Below, in pieces: positions 9,637 to 18,802 of a stretch of DNA of 64,000 nt. The notes under the pieces are model-generated. The model did no database searches and was not told the origin of the DNA. It was given only the letters and a program-made list of their open reading frames with translations. This DNA comes from Streptomyces sp. DHE7-1. Lineage in GTDB: Bacteria > Actinomycetota > Actinomycetes > Streptomycetales > Streptomycetaceae. Numbering within the stretch: position 1 is the stretch's first letter; the number at the start of each line of letters is the position of its first letter. The translations under genes were made by a program, and so were the position numbers. Where the stretch lies: assembly GCA_016432725.1 (NCBI GenBank), contig JACJDG010000003.1:2418001-2482000 (forward strand), in the 5' to 3' direction.

Positions 9637-9942
9637 TCAGAGGAGGCCGTGGCCCCAAGTGGCTGCGCCCGCCAGGGCGATGAGGGACAGCAGAGTGTCG
9701 ATCGCACCCAGGACCAGGGCGACCACGGCCGGGATGTTGCGGTCTGCGGACCACTTGCGGCCCATGGACTGCCAGCCGCAGAACATCGCCACCGGGCCGA
9801 GGATGATGCCCAGTGCGAAGAATCCGGCGACCGCGCAGACGGTACCGATGATGCCGAGCGTCGCACGGTCCGGCCCGGTCCGCTGCCACGAACGGCCGCG
9901 TGACCGGGGGTACCCGCGCGTTCCGTGCCCGAAGCCAGCCAT
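9637..9942 (-). CDS. Small DUF4190-like two-helix membrane protein
   Basis: About 101 residues: a short basic head (FGHGTRGYPRSRGRSWQRTGPDRA), then two hydrophobic hairpin segments, ATLGIIGTVCAVAGFFALGI and NIPAVVALVLGAIDTLLSLI, typical of DUF4190. ATG 9942 is preferred because GGGAG stands 6 bases upstream; ATGs at 9945, 9957 and 9963 are also in frame. It is a predicted inner-membrane protein of unknown function, with no operon partner. Confidence 0.7.
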   Translation of the reverse strand: MAGFGHGTRGYPRSRGRSWQRTGPDRATLGIIGTVCAVAGFFALGIILGPVAMFCGWQSMGRKWSADRNIPAVVALVLGAIDTLLSLIALAGAATWGHGLL

Positions 9943-10180
9943 CATCAACTCCCTCATGGTCATGGTCAGTTCGGCCTCGATGGGCGGGTACCCCGGTTTT
10001 CCCGGGACAGACCTGCGCGCGCTGCCCCCTCCAGCAGCGCGCGCCGCGGCCCGGCGGTCCCCGCATGCCCTGCGGAGGACCTGACCCACTGTGACCTGCG
10101 GCGCGCACCCGGAGCGAGGGATCTTGAGTGGAGTCACCCTGATGAGCGAACTCCGCCGGAAACAGGCATGGAACGGGGCG

Positions 10181-11800
10181 TCAGATGTGCCCGACGCCCG
10201 CGCCCGCCTCCGCGTTCGCGCCCCGCTTGGTGAGGAACGCGACCAGCACCGCGACCGCCGCCACGCCCGCCGCGACGAGGGAGGCGAGGCTCATGCCGGA
10301 GATGAAGGTGTCGTGGGCGACGGTGGTGATCTTCGCGACGAGGGCCTCGGGCATGCCCTTGGTCACCGGCGCCACGCCCACCTGGACCGCCTCGGAGGCC
10401 TGGTCGAGCTGTTCCGGGGTCAGCTTCGGCAGTCCCGCGCCGGCCCAGTTGCCCGGCAGGTCGCTGTCCACCCTGGAGGCCATCACGGCGCCCAGCACGG
10501 CCGTGCCGAGGCTGCCGCCGATCTGCATGGCCGCCTGCTGCAGGCCGCCCGCCACACCGGACAGCTCCATGGGCGCGTTGCCCACGATCACCTCGGTGGC
10601 GCCGACCATGACCGGCGCGAGGCCGAAGCCCAGCAGGGCGAACCAGACGGACATCAGACCGCTGCCGGTGTCGGCCTTCAGCGTCGACATGCCGTACATG
10701 GCGACGGCGGTGGCCGCCATGCCGCCGGCCAGCGGGATGCGCGGGCCGAGCTTGGTGATCGCGGCGCCCGCCAGCGGGGAGCCGACGATCATCATGCCGG
10801 TCAGCGGAAGCAGGTGCAGGCCCGCGTCGATGGGGCTCATGCCGTGCACGTTCTGGAGGTAGAACGTCACGAAGAACAGACCGCCCATGAAGGCGATCGC
10901 CATCAGGACCATCAGCACGACACCCGCGGACAGCGGGATCGAGCGGAACATCCCCAGCGGGATCAGCGGCTCGGCGACCTTCGTCTCCCAGACCGCGAAC
11001 AGGACGAACAGCAGCGCCGAGGCACCGATGAAGCCCCAGGTCTTGACGTCTCCCCAGCCCCAGGTCGGCGCCTTGATGAGCGCCCACACCAGGCAGAACA
11101 TCGCGCCCGACAGCAGCACGATGCCCGGCAGGTCGAAGGAGCGCGGCGCGTTCTCGGCGCGGTGGTCCAGCAGGATCAGCAGGCCCAGCAGCAGGGCGAT
11201 GACGCCGACCGGCACGTTGATGAAGAACACCGACTGCCAGTTGACGTGCTCCACGAGGACGCCGCCGAGGATCGGGCCGGCCGCGGTGGAGGCGCCGATG
11301 ACCATGCCCCAGATGCCGATCGCCATGTTCAGCTTCTCGGCCGGGAAGGTGGCCCGCAGCAGGCCGAGCGCGGCCGGCATCAGCAGCGCGCCGAACAGGC
11401 CCTGGAACACGCGGAAGGTGACGACCGCGGCGATGCTGTTCGACAGGCCGATGGCGCCCGAGGCGGCGGCGAAGCCGGTCACACCGATCAGAAAGGTCTG
11501 CCGGTGGCCGAAGCGGTCACCCAGCTTGCCCGCGGTGATCAGACAGACCGCGAGGGCGAGGAAGTAGCCGTTGGTGATCCACTGGACGTCGGCGAAGCTC
11601 GCGCCGAGGTCCTTCTGGATGGCCGGGTTGGCGATGGCCACGATGGTGCCGTCGAGGGCCACCATCATGACGCCTACGGCGACGGTGATGAGGGTGAGCC
11701 ATGGGTGGCCGCGCAGCCCCGCGGCCGGGGCCGGCCCCGACGGGTCGGCCGATGCCCGGTCCCCCGGCCCCGTCGTGTCGATGGTGGTCTGACTAGTCAT
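10181..11800 (-). CDS. MFS drug efflux transporter, DHA2 (14-helix) family
   Basis: The product is 539 residues and highly hydrophobic, with the DHA2 signature. It starts with a short polar head, then HPWLTLITVAVGVMMVALDG carrying the LDGTIV motif of EmrB/QacA transporters. The helix-3 loop LGDRFGHRQTFLIG is motif A, and GPILGGVLVEHVNWQSVFFI is motif C of drug/H+ antiporters. It is expected to export hydrophobic drugs or metabolites using the proton gradient. It is divergent from a TetR gene with an operator-like palindrome inside its promoter spacer, so repression relieved by a ligand is likely. Confidence 0.92.
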   Translation of the reverse strand: MTSQTTIDTTGPGDRASADPSGPAPAAGLRGHPWLTLITVAVGVMMVALDGTIVAIANPAIQKDLGASFADVQWITNGYFLALAVCLITAGKLGDRFGHRQTFLIGVTGFAAASGAIGLSNSIAAVVTFRVFQGLFGALLMPAALGLLRATFPAEKLNMAIGIWGMVIGASTAAGPILGGVLVEHVNWQSVFFINVPVGVIALLLGLLILLDHRAENAPRSFDLPGIVLLSGAMFCLVWALIKAPTWGWGDVKTWGFIGASALLFVLFAVWETKVAEPLIPLGMFRSIPLSAGVVLMVLMAIAFMGGLFFVTFYLQNVHGMSPIDAGLHLLPLTGMMIVGSPLAGAAITKLGPRIPLAGGMAATAVAMYGMSTLKADTGSGLMSVWFALLGFGLAPVMVGATEVIVGNAPMELSGVAGGLQQAAMQIGGSLGTAVLGAVMASRVDSDLPGNWAGAGLPKLTPEQLDQASEAVQVGVAPVTKGMPEALVAKITTVAHDTFISGMSLASLVAAGVAAVAVLVAFLTKRGANAEAGAGVGHI

Positions 11801-11807
11801 ACCTTAG

Positions 11808-11860
11808 AGGCTAGTGTCAGTCGCTGACAGTTGACAAACCAATTCACAAGTCGGTAACTG
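11808..11860. promoter_or_regulatory. Divergent promoter with TetR operator candidate
   Basis: A perfect inverted repeat TGTCAG-TCG-CTGACA lies at 11815-11829. For the MFS gene it falls exactly inside an 18-base spacer between -35 TTGTCA (complement of 11832-11837) and -10 TAGCCT (complement of 11808-11813); transcription would start about at the ATG, giving a leaderless mRNA. On the other strand TTGACA (11831-11836), 18 bases and TAACTG (11855-11860) could serve the tetR gene. A further CTGACAG half-site overlaps that -10. Confidence 0.6.
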
Positions 11861-11913
11861 ACAGGACACCAGCGCATAGCCTGAGCTGGAAGGACATTTC
11901 ACGGGAGAGGCCG

Positions 11914-12540
11914 ATGGAGACGCTGCGCGACCGCAAGAAGCGGCGTACTCGGGAGGCGCTGCTGCGGGCCGCTCTCGAACTGTTCACCACGCAGGGCTAC
12001 GAGCACACCACCGTCGACGAGATCGCCGAGGCCGTCGACGTCTCGCAGCGCACCTTCTTCCGCTACTTCGCCGGCAAGGAGGAGGTGGCCTTCGCCGTCC
12101 AGGAGATGACGGAGGCGCTCTTCGTGGAGTCCGTACGGGCGAGACCCGCGCACGAGGCGCCCATGGAGGCGCTGCGGCAGGCGGTCCTGGAGGGCTGGGA
12201 GGCGATACAGGAGACGGTCGAGTCGGCCGTTCCGGTGGAGCTGTACCTGCGCATGTACCGGACCATCGAGTCGACGCCCGCGCTGCTCGCCGCGCATCTG
12301 CGGCGCTCCGTGACGACCGAGGAGACCATCGCGCGGCTGCTCGCCGAACGGGAGGGCGTCGACGTGGACACCGACCCGCGTCCGCGCCTCGCCGTGGCCG
12401 TGTTCGGCGGGGTGATGAGGGTCACCGAACGGCAGTGGTGCACGGGTGACGACTTCAGCCTGGAGGCGATCCGGCGTCTGACGGCTTCGTACCTGGACCA
12501 GTTGGGCTCGGCACTGACCGGGAACTGGCGTACGGGCTGA
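11914..12540 (+). CDS. TetR family transcriptional repressor
   Basis: A 208-residue TetR protein. The N-terminal helix-turn-helix is clear: RTREALLRAALELFTTQGYE followed by TTVDEIAEAVDVSQRTFFRYFAGKEE. The rest is an all-helical ligand-binding domain of no assigned specificity. It is divergent from the DHA2 efflux pump and very likely represses that pump and itself through the TGTCAG/CTGACA palindrome between them. Confidence 0.93.
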   Translation: METLRDRKKRRTREALLRAALELFTTQGYEHTTVDEIAEAVDVSQRTFFRYFAGKEEVAFAVQEMTEALFVESVRARPAHEAPMEALRQAVLEGWEAIQETVESAVPVELYLRMYRTIESTPALLAAHLRRSVTTEETIARLLAEREGVDVDTDPRPRLAVAVFGGVMRVTERQWCTGDDFSLEAIRRLTASYLDQLGSALTGNWRTG

Positions 12541-12632
12541 GGACGTCACGGAAGCGTTCGGCGGTTACCGAAACGTGATACCCATCACTCGGTTACCCCG
12601 AGACCCTCCCGTTCTCCTAGTGTGTCCTCCCA

Positions 12633-13850
12633 GTGACTTCCTTCGACACCTCCCCGCCGCTCAACGTCTGGCGCGCCATGCTCGCGCTGTCCGTCGTGTT
12701 CGTGATGCTCGCGACCACGGGCTGGACCGCCCTGCACACCCACCGGGAGTCGACCGCGCTGCAGCACTCACTCGACAAGTGGGAGCACGGCACGCTGCAC
12801 GGACGTGCCCTGCCGGACCCCGAGTCGGCCCCCGCGCGCCTCACCCGGTTCTTCGCCTCGCTCACCGCGCACGAGCGCGACCGGCTGGCTCACCGCTATC
12901 CCCTGGCGATCGGCAACATGAACGGCGCCCCCGCCAAGCTGCGCTACCGCGCCAACCACATCGCGCTGGGCCAGACGCGTGCGGTCGAGCGCGAGCGCAT
13001 GCACGACAACCGGATCAGCAGGGCGGGACAGCAGGACGCGGGCCAGCGGATGGAGCGCTACGAGGCGCTGATGCGTCCCGGCCGGCACATCCTCGCCTTC
13101 GACCCCGCGGGCTCGGGCCGGGTCGCGGAGGTGTTCGGCAACCTCACCAGGGCCGACCGGATCTCCGTCGTCGTCCCCGGTGTCGACACCGACCTGCTCA
13201 CCTTCCAGCGGACGTACCGCAAGTACAGCGCGCCGGTCGGGATGGCCAAGGCCCTGTACGCGGCCGAGCGGGCGGAGAGCCCCTCGACGCGCACGGCCGT
13301 GATCGCCTGGGCCGACTACACCGCACCGGACGGACTCGGTGTGGACGCGGCCACCGGACTGCGCGCCGAGGAGGGCGCCGTCCGGCTGAACGCGCTGCTG
13401 CGCGGCCTGCCGGGCCGGGCGCCGGTGTCGATGTTCTGCCACAGCTACGGCTCGGTGGTCTGCGGCGTCGCCGCGCACGGCATGCCGGGCCGGGTGTCCG
13501 ACCTGGCGGTGGCCGCGAGTCCCGGCATGCGCGCCGCGAGCGCCTCCCGGCTGGGCACGTCGGCCCGGGTGTGGGCGATGCGGGACGCCAGCGACTGGGT
13601 GCAGGACGTGCCGTACCTGGAGCTCGGCGGGCTGGGCCACGGCGCCGATCCGGTGTCCTCGGCGTTCGGCGCGCGGGTCCTCTCGGCCCACGACGCGCAG
13701 GGGCACAGCGGCTACTTCCAGCCGGGCACGGACAGCCTGCGCAACCTCGCACACGTCGGCGTCGGCAGGTACGACGCGGTGACGTGCGCACACGAAGACG
13801 ATGCCTGCCGGGCGGATCCGCCCCGCACGAAAACGGTCGGACGCGCGTAG
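12633..13850 (+). CDS. DUF1023 alpha/beta hydrolase, membrane-anchored
   Basis: The product is 405 residues from a GTG at 12633. A single N-terminal membrane segment (AMLALSVVFVMLATTGWTAL) is followed by a DUF1023 alpha/beta hydrolase domain. The nucleophile elbow is MFCHSYGSVVCG with the catalytic serine in HSYGS; VVVPGVDTDL and ASDWVQDVPYLELGGLGHG are family blocks. A catalytic Asp/His near the C-terminus is plausible (HDAQGHSGYF). The substrate is unknown. No clear ribosome-binding site precedes the start. Confidence 0.85.
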   Translation: MTSFDTSPPLNVWRAMLALSVVFVMLATTGWTALHTHRESTALQHSLDKWEHGTLHGRALPDPESAPARLTRFFASLTAHERDRLAHRYPLAIGNMNGAPAKLRYRANHIALGQTRAVERERMHDNRISRAGQQDAGQRMERYEALMRPGRHILAFDPAGSGRVAEVFGNLTRADRISVVVPGVDTDLLTFQRTYRKYSAPVGMAKALYAAERAESPSTRTAVIAWADYTAPDGLGVDAATGLRAEEGAVRLNALLRGLPGRAPVSMFCHSYGSVVCGVAAHGMPGRVSDLAVAASPGMRAASASRLGTSARVWAMRDASDWVQDVPYLELGGLGHGADPVSSAFGARVLSAHDAQGHSGYFQPGTDSLRNLAHVGVGRYDAVTCAHEDDACRADPPRTKTVGRA

Positions 13851-13916
13851 AAACAGCAGGAAGTGCGGTCTGCGCGGGTGGCGACGGAGGAGCACGTGCC
13901 GCATACGATGAGCCGC

Positions 13917-14771
13917 ATGGGTGACGTACTGGCGGGTTTTCATGCCGTCTGGGAGTTCGAGTCCGACTCCGTGCTCATCCGCTACGAACGGGGGATTCGG
14001 ACACCCAGGCTGTTCCAGGCGCTGGGCGAGCGGCGCGTCCCGCTGGCCGCGGTCGAGGAGGTGACCCTCACTCCCGGCAGACGCGGCTCCGTCGTACTGC
14101 GGCTGCGGCCGCGCCCCGGCGCCGATCCGCTGATGGACGTGGCGGCCGGGCAGTTGCGGGAGGGCTCCGACCCGTACCGGCTGGTGCTGCCGGCCGAGCG
14201 GGCGACCCTCGCCGAGTACTACGCCGACGAGCTGAAACCGCTGCTGACCGAGTCCGGGCCGGAGCCCGCCGAGCGTTGGCTGGTGGCCGCCCCCGAGGCG
14301 CCGCTGCAGTTCAAGGCGTACGACGGGAAGGCGACCTTCGACGGGACCGCCGTGCAGTTCCGCTGGTCCTGGACGGGTGCGTCCTCGGCGAAGTGGAAGG
14401 CCGGGGACCAGAGTTGGCCGGTCGCCGACCTCAGCGCGGTGGAGTGGCGCTCGCCGGAGGTCTTCGAGGGGCATCTGCGCCTGGTACCCCGCGACGGCGG
14501 CTCCACGCGTCCCGCGCAGCCCGACCAGGATCCGGCGGCCGTCGTCTTCGGCCTCGGCTACGGGCCGGTGCACGAGTCCCTGCCGTTCGCCGCCGCCGTC
14601 CTCGCGGCGCTGCGGACCAGAGGGCCGGTACCGGTGGCCCCGGTCCCGTCCCGACGGGACCCGGCCGACATCGCGGAGCGCATCCGGCATCTCGGCGAAC
14701 TGCACCAGGCCGGCCTGGTCACCGACGAGGAGTTCTCCTCGAAGAAGGCCGAGTTGCTGGCCGAGCTGTAA
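13917..14771 (+). CDS. DUF4429 protein with SHOCT-like C-terminus
   Basis: A 284-residue cytoplasmic protein. ATG 13917 (MGDVLAGFHAVWEFESDSVLI) is chosen because the family starts just before such a sequence. Two related beta-rich repeats (13917 to about 14260, and about 14300-14620) fit DUF4429. The C-terminal 30 residues, RIRHLGELHQAGLVTDEEFS followed by SKKAELLAEL, are a SHOCT oligomerisation motif. The family has no known enzymatic role. Confidence 0.8.
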   Translation: MGDVLAGFHAVWEFESDSVLIRYERGIRTPRLFQALGERRVPLAAVEEVTLTPGRRGSVVLRLRPRPGADPLMDVAAGQLREGSDPYRLVLPAERATLAEYYADELKPLLTESGPEPAERWLVAAPEAPLQFKAYDGKATFDGTAVQFRWSWTGASSAKWKAGDQSWPVADLSAVEWRSPEVFEGHLRLVPRDGGSTRPAQPDQDPAAVVFGLGYGPVHESLPFAAAVLAALRTRGPVPVAPVPSRRDPADIAERIRHLGELHQAGLVTDEEFSSKKAELLAEL

Positions 14772-14815
14772 CCGCCCCGCGCGGCGGCGGCAGTCCGTGC
14801 CGCGCGGCCGGCGGG

Positions 14816-15270
14816 TCAGCGCTCCGTGGCGTAGAAGCTGATCTTCCGGTCGAGCACCGCCAGCGTGTCGTGCAGTTCGGCGATCCGGGCCAGGACGTCC
14901 CGGCGGGTCGACTCGAGCAGTTCCTGGCGCTCGGCGTAGGTGCTCTCGCCCTCCCGCACCAGCTCCGCGTACCGGACCATGTCGGCCACCGGCATGCCGG
15001 TCAGCCGGAGCTTGTTCACGAACTCCAGCCAGTCCAGGTCCCGGTTGGTGTAGCGGCGCTGACCGGTGTGCGAGCGGTCGACGTGCGGCATCAGGCCGAT
15101 CCGCTCGTACCAGCGCAGTGTGTGGGCGGTCAGCCCGGTGAAGGCGACGACCTCGCTGATCGTGTAGCGGTCCTGGCCGTCGGGGCGGGGGTGGCGTCGG
15201 GGCGGGGCGGAGCAGATGTCGGCGGGGGCGCTCCCCCGGCGGCCGCTGGCGTGGTCTGCATCACCGTCAT
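14816..15270 (-). CDS. MerR family regulator (apparent frameshift)
   Basis: The helix-turn-helix region reads RYTISEVVAFTGLTAHTLRW with YERIGLMPHV next, followed by a dimerisation coil (RRDVLARIAELHDTLAVLDR). This frame has no start codon upstream. Adding one base to the GGGG run at 15182-15185 joins it to an ATG at 15270 and gives a Pro/Ala-rich head ending PRPDATPAPDGQDRYTISEV. The rebuilt protein is about 151 residues. It has no cysteine in the effector region, so metal or thiol sensing is unlikely. A MerR-type promoter lies immediately upstream. Confidence 0.8.
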
Positions 15271-15277
15271 GCCCCCA

Positions 15278-15308
15278 ACGCTATGGCCTTGGAGTGCACT
15301 CCAGGCAA
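15278..15308 (-). promoter_or_regulatory. MerR-type promoter with 19-bp spacer and palindromic operator
   Basis: On the minus strand TTGCCT (15303-15308) and TAGCGT (15278-15283) are separated by 19 bases, the over-long spacer typical of MerR-activated promoters. The palindrome CTTGGAGTGCACTCCAGG (plus strand 15288-15305) overlaps the spacer. The merR ATG follows the -10 box by about 7 bases, so the transcript would be leaderless and autoregulated. Confidence 0.6.
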
Positions 15309-15381
15309 GCGGCTCCGGTGAGAAAGCGGTGTGGGGAAAACGGCGCGACGGGCCGGGGGCGCGGTGGCTAGCGTGCCCGGC

Positions 15382-15852
15382 ATGAGTCTCGTACGCCGGG
15401 CCGAGCCCGAGGACGCCGCGGAAGTGCTGCGGCTGCGCCAGGTCATGATCGACTCGATGTCCCGGGCCGACCGGTCCACCGACTGGCACGCCGGGTCCCT
15501 CCCCACCCTGCGGGCGAGGCTCGCGGAGCGGGAGGGGGACTTCACGGCATTCGTCGTGGACCATCCGGAACGGCCCGGGGCGCTGGCCGCGCTGGTGGCC
15601 GGCACGCTCGACTACCGCATCGGCCGGGCGGGCAACCCCCTCGGCACCGTCGGCTACGTCTTCAGCGTCGCCACCGACCCCGACGCCCGCCGGCGCGGGT
15701 ACGCGCGCGCGTGCATGGACGCGCTCCTCGGCTGGTTCCGTGAGCGCGGCGCCGACCGGGTGCAGCTCACCACGTCCGTGGAGGGCGCGCCGCTGTACGC
15801 CTCGCTCGGCTTCCGGCCCAAGCCCGACCCGTTGCTGGAGCTGTGGCTCTGA
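15382..15852 (+). CDS. GNAT family N-acetyltransferase
   Basis: A 156-residue acetyltransferase starting at ATG 15382 (MSLVRRAEPEDAAEVLRLRQ). The acetyl-CoA-binding motif A reads VATDPDARRRGYARACMDAL, and the closing ASLGFRP is motif B. The acceptor substrate cannot be told from sequence. It is 18 bases upstream of the serine hydrolase gene and could be co-transcribed with it. Confidence 0.9.
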   Translation: MSLVRRAEPEDAAEVLRLRQVMIDSMSRADRSTDWHAGSLPTLRARLAEREGDFTAFVVDHPERPGALAALVAGTLDYRIGRAGNPLGTVGYVFSVATDPDARRRGYARACMDALLGWFRERGADRVQLTTSVEGAPLYASLGFRPKPDPLLELWL

Positions 15853-15870
15853 GCGCATAGGCTCGGCCCC

Positions 15871-16692
15871 ATGTCGTTGAACAGCCTGGCGTCGATCGAG
15901 AACTGGCCGGTCCCCACCGCCGCGGCGGGCGTGGTCCGCGCGGACGGCACGGTCGTGGGCACCCACGGCCCGGCCGGCGGGAGGTTCCCCCTCGCCTCGG
16001 TCACCAAGCCGCTGGCGGCCTACGCCGTGCTGGTCGCCTACGAGGAGGGCGCGGTCGAGCTGGACGAGCCGGCCGGCCCGCCCGGCGCGACGGTCCGCCA
16101 CCTGCTCGCGCACACCTCCGGGCTGGCCTTCGACGAGCACCGGGTGATGGCCCCGCCCGGAGAGCGGCGGCTGTACTCCAACGCGGGGTTCGAGCAGCTC
16201 GGCGACCATGTCGCCAAGGCCACGGAGATCCCGTTCGCCGAGTATCTGCGGCAGGCGGTGCTGGAACCGCTGGGCATGACGTCGACGACCCTGGACGGCT
16301 CCCCGGCGAAGGACGGGGTGTCCACGGTGGAGGACCTGCTGCGGTTCGCCGCCGAGGTCCAGGCCCCGCGGCTGCTCGATCCCCGCACCGTGGCCGCGGC
16401 GATGAGCGTGCAGTATCCGGGGGTCAAGGGGGTGCTGCCGGGATACGGGCACCAGAACCCCAACGACTGGGGGCTGGGGTTCGAGATCCGGGACTCCAAG
16501 TCGCCGCACTGGACGGGGTCCTCGTCGTCGCCGCGGACGTTCGGCCACTTCGGGCAGTCCGGTACGTTCCTGTGGATCGACCCCGACGCGGGGGCGGCCG
16601 GCGTCGCGCTGACCGATCGGGCGTTCGGGCCCTGGGCGGTCGAGGCGTGGCCGGTGTTCACGGACGCGGTGCTGGCGGAGTTGCGGGCCTGA
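15871..16692 (+). CDS. Beta-lactamase-family serine hydrolase
   Basis: A 273-residue protein of the class C beta-lactamase / EstB fold. The SxxK motif is FPLASVTKPLAAY, the tyrosine motif is YSNAGF, and HFGQSG replaces the usual KTG box. No signal peptide is visible, so it is probably cytoplasmic and more likely an esterase or peptidase than an antibiotic-resistance enzyme. It follows the acetyltransferase closely. Confidence 0.88.
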   Translation: MSLNSLASIENWPVPTAAAGVVRADGTVVGTHGPAGGRFPLASVTKPLAAYAVLVAYEEGAVELDEPAGPPGATVRHLLAHTSGLAFDEHRVMAPPGERRLYSNAGFEQLGDHVAKATEIPFAEYLRQAVLEPLGMTSTTLDGSPAKDGVSTVEDLLRFAAEVQAPRLLDPRTVAAAMSVQYPGVKGVLPGYGHQNPNDWGLGFEIRDSKSPHWTGSSSSPRTFGHFGQSGTFLWIDPDAGAAGVALTDRAFGPWAVEAWPVFTDAVLAELRA

Positions 16693-16756
16693 GGTCCGCC
16701 GGTGCCGGTCGGCCGGTGTTCCCGTCGGCCCGGCGTCGGACGGGGTGCCGCCGCTT

Positions 16757-17433
16757 TCAGCGGCGTGCCGCCGCGTCAAGCGGCTGGAGCATCTCCCACA
16801 TCAGCAGTTCCGCCGGCGTCACCGCCACGGCGTCCAGCCCCTCGGCGTCCGTGACGCGGGCCGAGTCGCCCTCGCCCAGGGTCTCCTCCGCCAGCGTGAT
16901 CCCGCCCCGGACCACATGGACGTACACATGGGGCGCGTCCGGTACCGCCGTCCGCTCCCCCGGTGTCAGGCGGCGCACGTGCAGCATCGCGCCGGCGGCC
17001 GGGAGGGCGTAGGGGTGGAGTCGGCGATGCCGGGGATGATCTCGTAGGACGGGTCGCCGCCCGGCTCCAGCGGGGCCAGCCACATCTGCACGAAGGTCAG
17101 CGGGGTGTCCGCGTCGTTGCGTTCGACGTGGCGGACCCCCGCCGCGGCGGCCAGGTGCTGGACGTCGCCGGGGCGTACCTTCGTCTCGTGGCCCGTGGAG
17201 TCACGGTGGGTCAGTTCGCCCTCGACCACCCACGTCACGATCTCGGTGTGGCTGTGCGGGTGCTCGTCGAAGCCGGCGCCGGGGGCGAGCCGCTCCTCGT
17301 TGCAGGCGATCACCGCGCCGAAGCGGAGGTTGCCGGGGTCGTAGTGCGGGCCGAAGGAGAAGGCGTGGCGGGATTCGATCCCCGACTCCGGATCCCCGCC
17401 GCGGTAGCGCTCACCGGCGCGCCGTACGTCCAT
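16757..17433 (-). CDS. Pirin family protein (apparent frameshift)
   Basis: The N-terminal frame (MDVRRAGERYRGGDPESGIE) holds the first cupin with metal ligands in FDEHPHSHTEIVTWV and the HVERNDADTPLTFVQMWLAP block. The second half (MLHVRRLTPGERTAVPDAPH to WEMLQPLDAAARR) is in the next frame. One base added to the GGGG run at 17012-17015 gives GIADSTPYALPAAGAMLHVR and a normal pirin of about 225 residues. Pirins are iron-binding cupins, some with quercetinase activity; the function here is not known. Confidence 0.85.
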
Positions 17434-17508
17434 CACAGGCACCACCGTAGACCGCGCACGGCACCCCGCCGACGCATGGTCCCGTCCCGATAAGGCAGTC
17501 TTGTCCCC

Positions 17509-18713
17509 GTGCCCGAACCCGAATCCCATAGCGGCGAACCCGCAGCGCGGTCCGTCCACCAGCACTCCGCGACCCTGAAGCGGCTCGAGAAGTCCTCCGG
17601 GAGTCTCGCCGCGCAGGCCATCGCGCGCATGGACGAGACCCTGCCGTGGTACCGGGCCATGCCGCCGGAGAACCGTTCCTGGATCGGGCTCGTGGCACAG
17701 GCGGGCATCGCCGCGTTCACCGAGTGGTTCCGGTACCCCGACGCGCCGCAGGCCATCTCCACGGACGTCTTCGGGACGGCGCCCCGCGAGCTGACCAGGG
17801 CCATCACGCTGCGGCAGACGGTGGAGATGGTGCGGACCACCATCGAGGTGATGGAGTCCGCCATCGACGAGGTGGCGGCCCCCGGGGACGAGAGCGTGCT
17901 GCGCGAGGCGCTGCTCGTGTACGCCCGGGAGATCGCGTTCGCCACCGCCCAGGTGTACGCCCAGGCGGCCGAGGCACGCGGTGCCTGGGACGCGCGGCTG
18001 GAGTCGCTGGTGGTCAACGCCGTGCTCAGCGGGGAGGCCGACGAGGGCGCCGTCAGCCGGGCCGCCGCGCTCGGCTGGAACTCCCCCGACCACGTGTGCG
18101 TCGTGCTCGGCACGGCGCCCGACGGGGACAGCGAGCTGACCGTCGAGGCCATCCGGCGGGCCGCGCGCCACGCCAAGCTCCAGGTGCTCACTGGGGTGCT
18201 CGGGGACCGGCTGGTGGTGATCGCCGGCGGCAGCCCCAATCCGCTCGCCGTCGCCAAGTCGCTGATCGGGCCGTACGCCGCCGGGCCGGTCGTCGCCGGT
18301 CCCGTCGTGCCCGACCTGCTGGCCGCGACCCGGTCCGCGCAGGCCGCGGCGGCGGGTCTCAAGGCGTGCTTCGCCTGGCAGGACGCCCCGCGCCCGGTGC
18401 TGGCGGACGATCTTCTGCCGGAGCGGGCCATCGCGGGCGATCCGGGCGCGCGCGAGCAGCTGGTGGAGGAGATCTACAGACCGCTGGAGGAGGCGGGGTC
18501 GGCACTTCTGGAAACCTTGAGTGTCTACCTGGAGCAGGCGAGCAGCCTGGAGGGCGCGGCCAGAATGCTGTTCGTTCACCCGAACACCGTGCGCTACCGG
18601 CTCCGACGTGTGACAGACGTCACCGGATGGTCCCCTCGGATGTACGATCCGCGTTCACGCTGCGGATCGCGCTGATCCTGGGGCGTCTGGCCGACGGTGA
18701 ACCCCAGGCCTAG
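17509..18713 (+). CDS. fasR: FasR, PucR-family activator of fatty acid synthesis genes (apparent frameshift)
   Basis: About 401 residues from GTG 17509. The C-terminus carries a PucR/CdaR helix-turn-helix (LSVYLEQASSLEGAARMLFV then HPNTVRYRLRRVTDVTGW). The frame breaks at the CCCC run at 18632-18635; one extra C gives TGWSPSDVRSAFTLRIALIL and a stop at 18713. It directly precedes fabD-fabH-acpP-fabF, the exact context of S. coelicolor FasR, which is known to bind and activate the fabDHPF promoter. A perfect inverted repeat begins at its stop codon. Confidence 0.92.
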
Positions 18714-18739
18714 GGTTTTGTCGGAGGCCCACAAAACCC
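18713..18739. promoter_or_regulatory. Inverted repeat between fasR and fabD
   Basis: GGGTTTTGT, 9 bases, ACAAAACCC is a perfect 9-bp inverted repeat that starts at the last base of the fasR stop codon and ends 63 bases before fabD. It could be a fasR terminator or the operator for FasR at the fabD promoter. AT-rich arms are unusual in this genome and favour protein binding. Confidence 0.5.
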
Positions 18740-18802
18740 CTCCGTGTTCTTCGTCCCTGTCCTCACGGGCGGCTTCGGCCGTCTCCAAGAGAGAGTGTGA
18801 GA

